From: Cyclobacteriaceae bacterium
Lineage (GTDB): Bacteria; Bacteroidota; Bacteroidia; Cytophagales; Cyclobacteriaceae
Reading direction: 5' to 3'
DNA: 6,163 bases
Assembly (NCBI GenBank): GCA_030589835.1
Contig: JAUUZS010000274.1
Location: forward strand, 1-6,163
Part shown: positions 4,447 through 6,163 of the stretch, in pieces
Layout of the letters: each line of letters begins with the position of its first letter
How positions within the stretch are numbered: the stretch's first letter is position 1
The notes under the pieces: generated by a model
What the model was told of the DNA's origin: nothing
The model's database searches: none
Seen by the model: the letters and a program-made list of their open reading frames with translations, nothing else
Program-made: the position numbers and the translations under genes

Positions 4447-6163
4447 TTATACCATGATTTTTGCGTCAGCTACAAAGCAACCCTCCTCTAAAACGAGGAG
4501 TGGATTTATATCCAACTCCTTTATCTGCGGACAATCCATGACCAACTGGCTAAGCCTCATAATGCATTCTTTCAACATTTTGATATCTTTTGCTTTTCTT
4601 CCCCGAAAATCTGTTAATAGGGGGTAGCCTTGTATCTGCTCTATCATTTTTGTTGTCTCTTCCTGTGAGACCGGAGCCACACGGAAACTAACATCACGGT
4701 AAACCTCTACCAGGATACCACCCATTCCGAACATTAATACCGGGCCAAACGATTGATCACGCTTCATTCCCAGGATTACTTCTTCACCACCTGCAATCAT
4801 TGGTGCTACCAGAACACCTTTTATGTTGGCATTTGGCAAATGATTTTTAACATTTTGCATGATGGAAGAATAGGCTTCGCCAGCTTCGTCAGACGAGTGG
4901 ATAGAAAGTACAATTCCTCCTACATCAGTTTTATGTGCTATATCTTGCGAAACTACTTTCATTACCACCGGGTAACCGATTTTATCGGCAGCTTTCACCG
5001 CTTCTTCAGTCGAAGTCACTACCTGCACGGATAATGTAGGAATCCCATAATTTTTTAATACTTCAACGGCGTCATCTTCAGTTAATAAGTTGCGGCCTTG
5101 CTGCATGGATTCGTCTAAAATCGCTTTTGCTTTATCCGCATTCACATCTTTATATAAGACAGGTGCAGGTGCAAGTTGACTTAATCCATTATGAAACCGA
5201 ACCACGCAGCTAAGCGCATCGGCAATAGATTCCGGGATTTGATAATGTGGGATCCGATTGCGTTGCAGCACTTCTATGCCTTCCTGCACATCCGTTTCAC
5301 CCATAAATGAAGCATATACCGGCTTATCGTAATGGCTGGATACCTTCGCCACTTCACGGGCAATCAGGTCAATGTCAGTCATAGACTGAGGTGTGAGAAT
5401 GACAAATACTGCATCCACATCATCATCCTCAAAAGTAGCTGACATGGCGGCATTATAACGGTCTGCACGCGCGTCTCCTATTACATCAATCGGATTTTTC
5501 CTGTTGGCAGTAGAGGGTAAGTGGCGTTTCAGGTGTTTGGCGGTCTTTTCTGAAAACTGGGCCAAACGTAATCCATTATGAATCACTGCATCGGTTGTCA
5601 ACACTCCGGGGCCGCCGGCATTTGTGATAATGGCAACCTTATCGCTTTTTGGTACCGGTTGATAGGCAAAGGCGATGGCCCTGTTAAACATCTCAACAAT
5701 GTTGCTGCAACGAATGATTCCCGCCTGCTCAAAAGCGGCATCACAAATATCGTCTCCACCGGCCAATGATCCTGTATGGGATGCTGCAGCGGCAGCACCT
5801 TCTTCAGTCCTGCCTGATTTAATAATGAGAATGGGTTTTCCACTTGTAGCGATAACCTCTTTTGCAGCTTCCATAAGTGCGCGACCATCGCTGACTTCCT
5901 CAAGGTAAAGTAGAATGACCTTTGTTTTTTCATCTTTCATGAGGTAAAACAGCAGGTCTATTTCACTAATATCGGCTTTATTCCCAAAACTGATGAATTT
6001 AGAAAATCCTATGTGTTTGGCACGTGCATAATCCAGAACAGCGGTACATAAGGCGCCACTTTGTGATAAAAAGCCAATGGGTCCTTCTTCAGGCATCTTG
6101 CGTGCAAAGGAGGCATTCAGGTGCGACCTGGGATCTGTGTTGATTACGCCAAGGCAATTCGGG
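4447..6163 (-). CDS. Fused ADP-forming acyl/acetyl-CoA ligase, 5' end cut
   Basis: Interconverts acyl-CoA + ADP + phosphate and free acid + CoA + ATP in the cytoplasm, through a phosphohistidine. The frame stays open past the Met at 6094-6096 to the window edge, and those 22 extra residues (PNCLGVINTDP...) match the end of the family's CoA-binding domain, so that Met is internal. Roughly the first 100-130 residues are missing. Counting from that Met: the CoA-ligase domain opens at GFLSQSGALC (8-17); YLEEVSDG (64-71) holds a candidate catalytic Glu; SHTGSLAG puts the phosphorylated His at 107 (codon 5776-5778). A second flavodoxin-like part starts near VAIITNAGGPGV (154-165). The C-terminal ATP-grasp domain (about 335-549) has DIAHKTDVGG with the second conserved His at 388, GMGGILVEVYRD (457-468) and ELDINPLL (527-534). 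Both catalytic histidines and the fused alpha-beta order are intact. The true acid substrate is not visible. Next gene downstream: the beta-helix protein, 44 bases away. Confidence 0.93.
   Translation of the reverse strand, partial: PNCLGVINTDPRSHLNASFARKMPEEGPIGFLSQSGALCTAVLDYARAKHIGFSKFISFGNKADISEIDLLFYLMKDEKTKVILLYLEEVSDGRALMEAAKEVIATSGKPILIIKSGRTEEGAAAAASHTGSLAGGDDICDAAFEQAGIIRCSNIVEMFNRAIAFAYQPVPKSDKVAIITNAGGPGVLTTDAVIHNGLRLAQFSEKTAKHLKRHLPSTANRKNPIDVIGDARADRYNAAMSATFEDDDVDAVFVILTPQSMTDIDLIAREVAKVSSHYDKPVYASFMGETDVQEGIEVLQRNRIPHYQIPESIADALSCVVRFHNGLSQLAPAPVLYKDVNADKAKAILDESMQQGRNLLTEDDAVEVLKNYGIPTLSVQVVTSTEEAVKAADKIGYPVVMKVVSQDIAHKTDVGGIVLSIHSSDEAGEAYSSIMQNVKNHLPNANIKGVLVAPMIAGGEEVILGMKRDQSFGPVLMFGMGGILVEVYRDVSFRVAPVSQEETTKMIEQIQGYPLLTDFRGRKAKDIKMLKECIMRLSQLVMDCPQIKELDINPLLVLEEGCFVADAKIMV

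Noticed and set aside
4403..4627. Plus-strand frame of 74 codons spanning the ligase/beta-helix gap
   Set aside because: Mostly antisense to the conserved ATP-grasp C-terminus, with no ribosome binding site or recognisable protein features.
5598..5933. Minus-strand frame of 111 codons inside the acyl-CoA ligase gene
   Set aside because: A different frame on the same strand across the conserved SHTGSLAG region; the ligase frame is intact throughout, so this is an overlap artefact and not a frameshift remnant.
6094..6096. ATG as the start of the acyl-CoA ligase
   Set aside because: The 22 codons before it are open and encode the conserved PNCLGVIN segment, and starting here would remove the CoA-binding domain.

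Overview
This window looks like a chromosomal segment from a member of the Bacteroidota. The signs are a moderate to low GC content, starts without recognisable Shine-Dalgarno sequences, AT-rich leaders, a lipoprotein sulfatase of the kind abundant in polysaccharide-degrading Bacteroidota, and a protein of the DUF4954 type, which I know mainly from this phylum. GC-rich palindromes of the GCCTGCC...GGCAGGC kind, which I have met between genes in this phylum, add to that. The order or genus cannot be fixed from the sequence alone.

Layout, left to right. (1) Positions 1-180, plus strand: the last 59 codons of a TldE/PmbA-type gene. (2) Positions 181-630: a gene-free stretch between convergent genes, holding a 47-bp direct repeat (41/47 identical) whose copies bracket a 223-bp segment. 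That segment contains a 10-bp perfect inverted repeat around a GC-rich core, plus a second, inverted copy of one of its motifs. (3) Positions 631-2136, minus strand: a complete type I (formylglycine-dependent) sulfatase with a lipoprotein signal peptide; I place the start at an internal ATG rather than at the longest frame. (4) Positions 2137-2428: a leader and spacer holding a long imperfect hairpin (2253-2346) with a perfect GC-rich palindrome at its tip. (5) Positions 2429-4402, minus strand: a 657-residue protein with a hexapeptide-like beta-helix N-terminal half and an alpha-helical C-terminal half (DUF4954 type). (6) Positions 4447-6163, minus strand, 5' end cut by the window edge: a fused alpha-beta ADP-forming acyl/acetyl-CoA ligase.

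The ligase and the beta-helix protein run in the same direction with only 44 bases between them, so they are probably co-transcribed, ligase first. The ligase interconverts acyl-CoA and free acid with ATP synthesis or use. Left-handed beta-helix proteins are often acyltransferases or nucleotidyltransferase partners that use acyl-CoA or nucleotide sugars. A functional link is therefore plausible but is inference. The sulfatase is probably a separate unit acting on sulfated glycans or similar esters in the periplasm; no SusC/SusD pair or glycoside hydrolase is visible, so a polysaccharide utilisation locus cannot be claimed.

I see no tRNA, rRNA, CRISPR array, transposase or phage gene. The least explained items are the beta-helix protein beside the ligase and the two structured intergenic regions.
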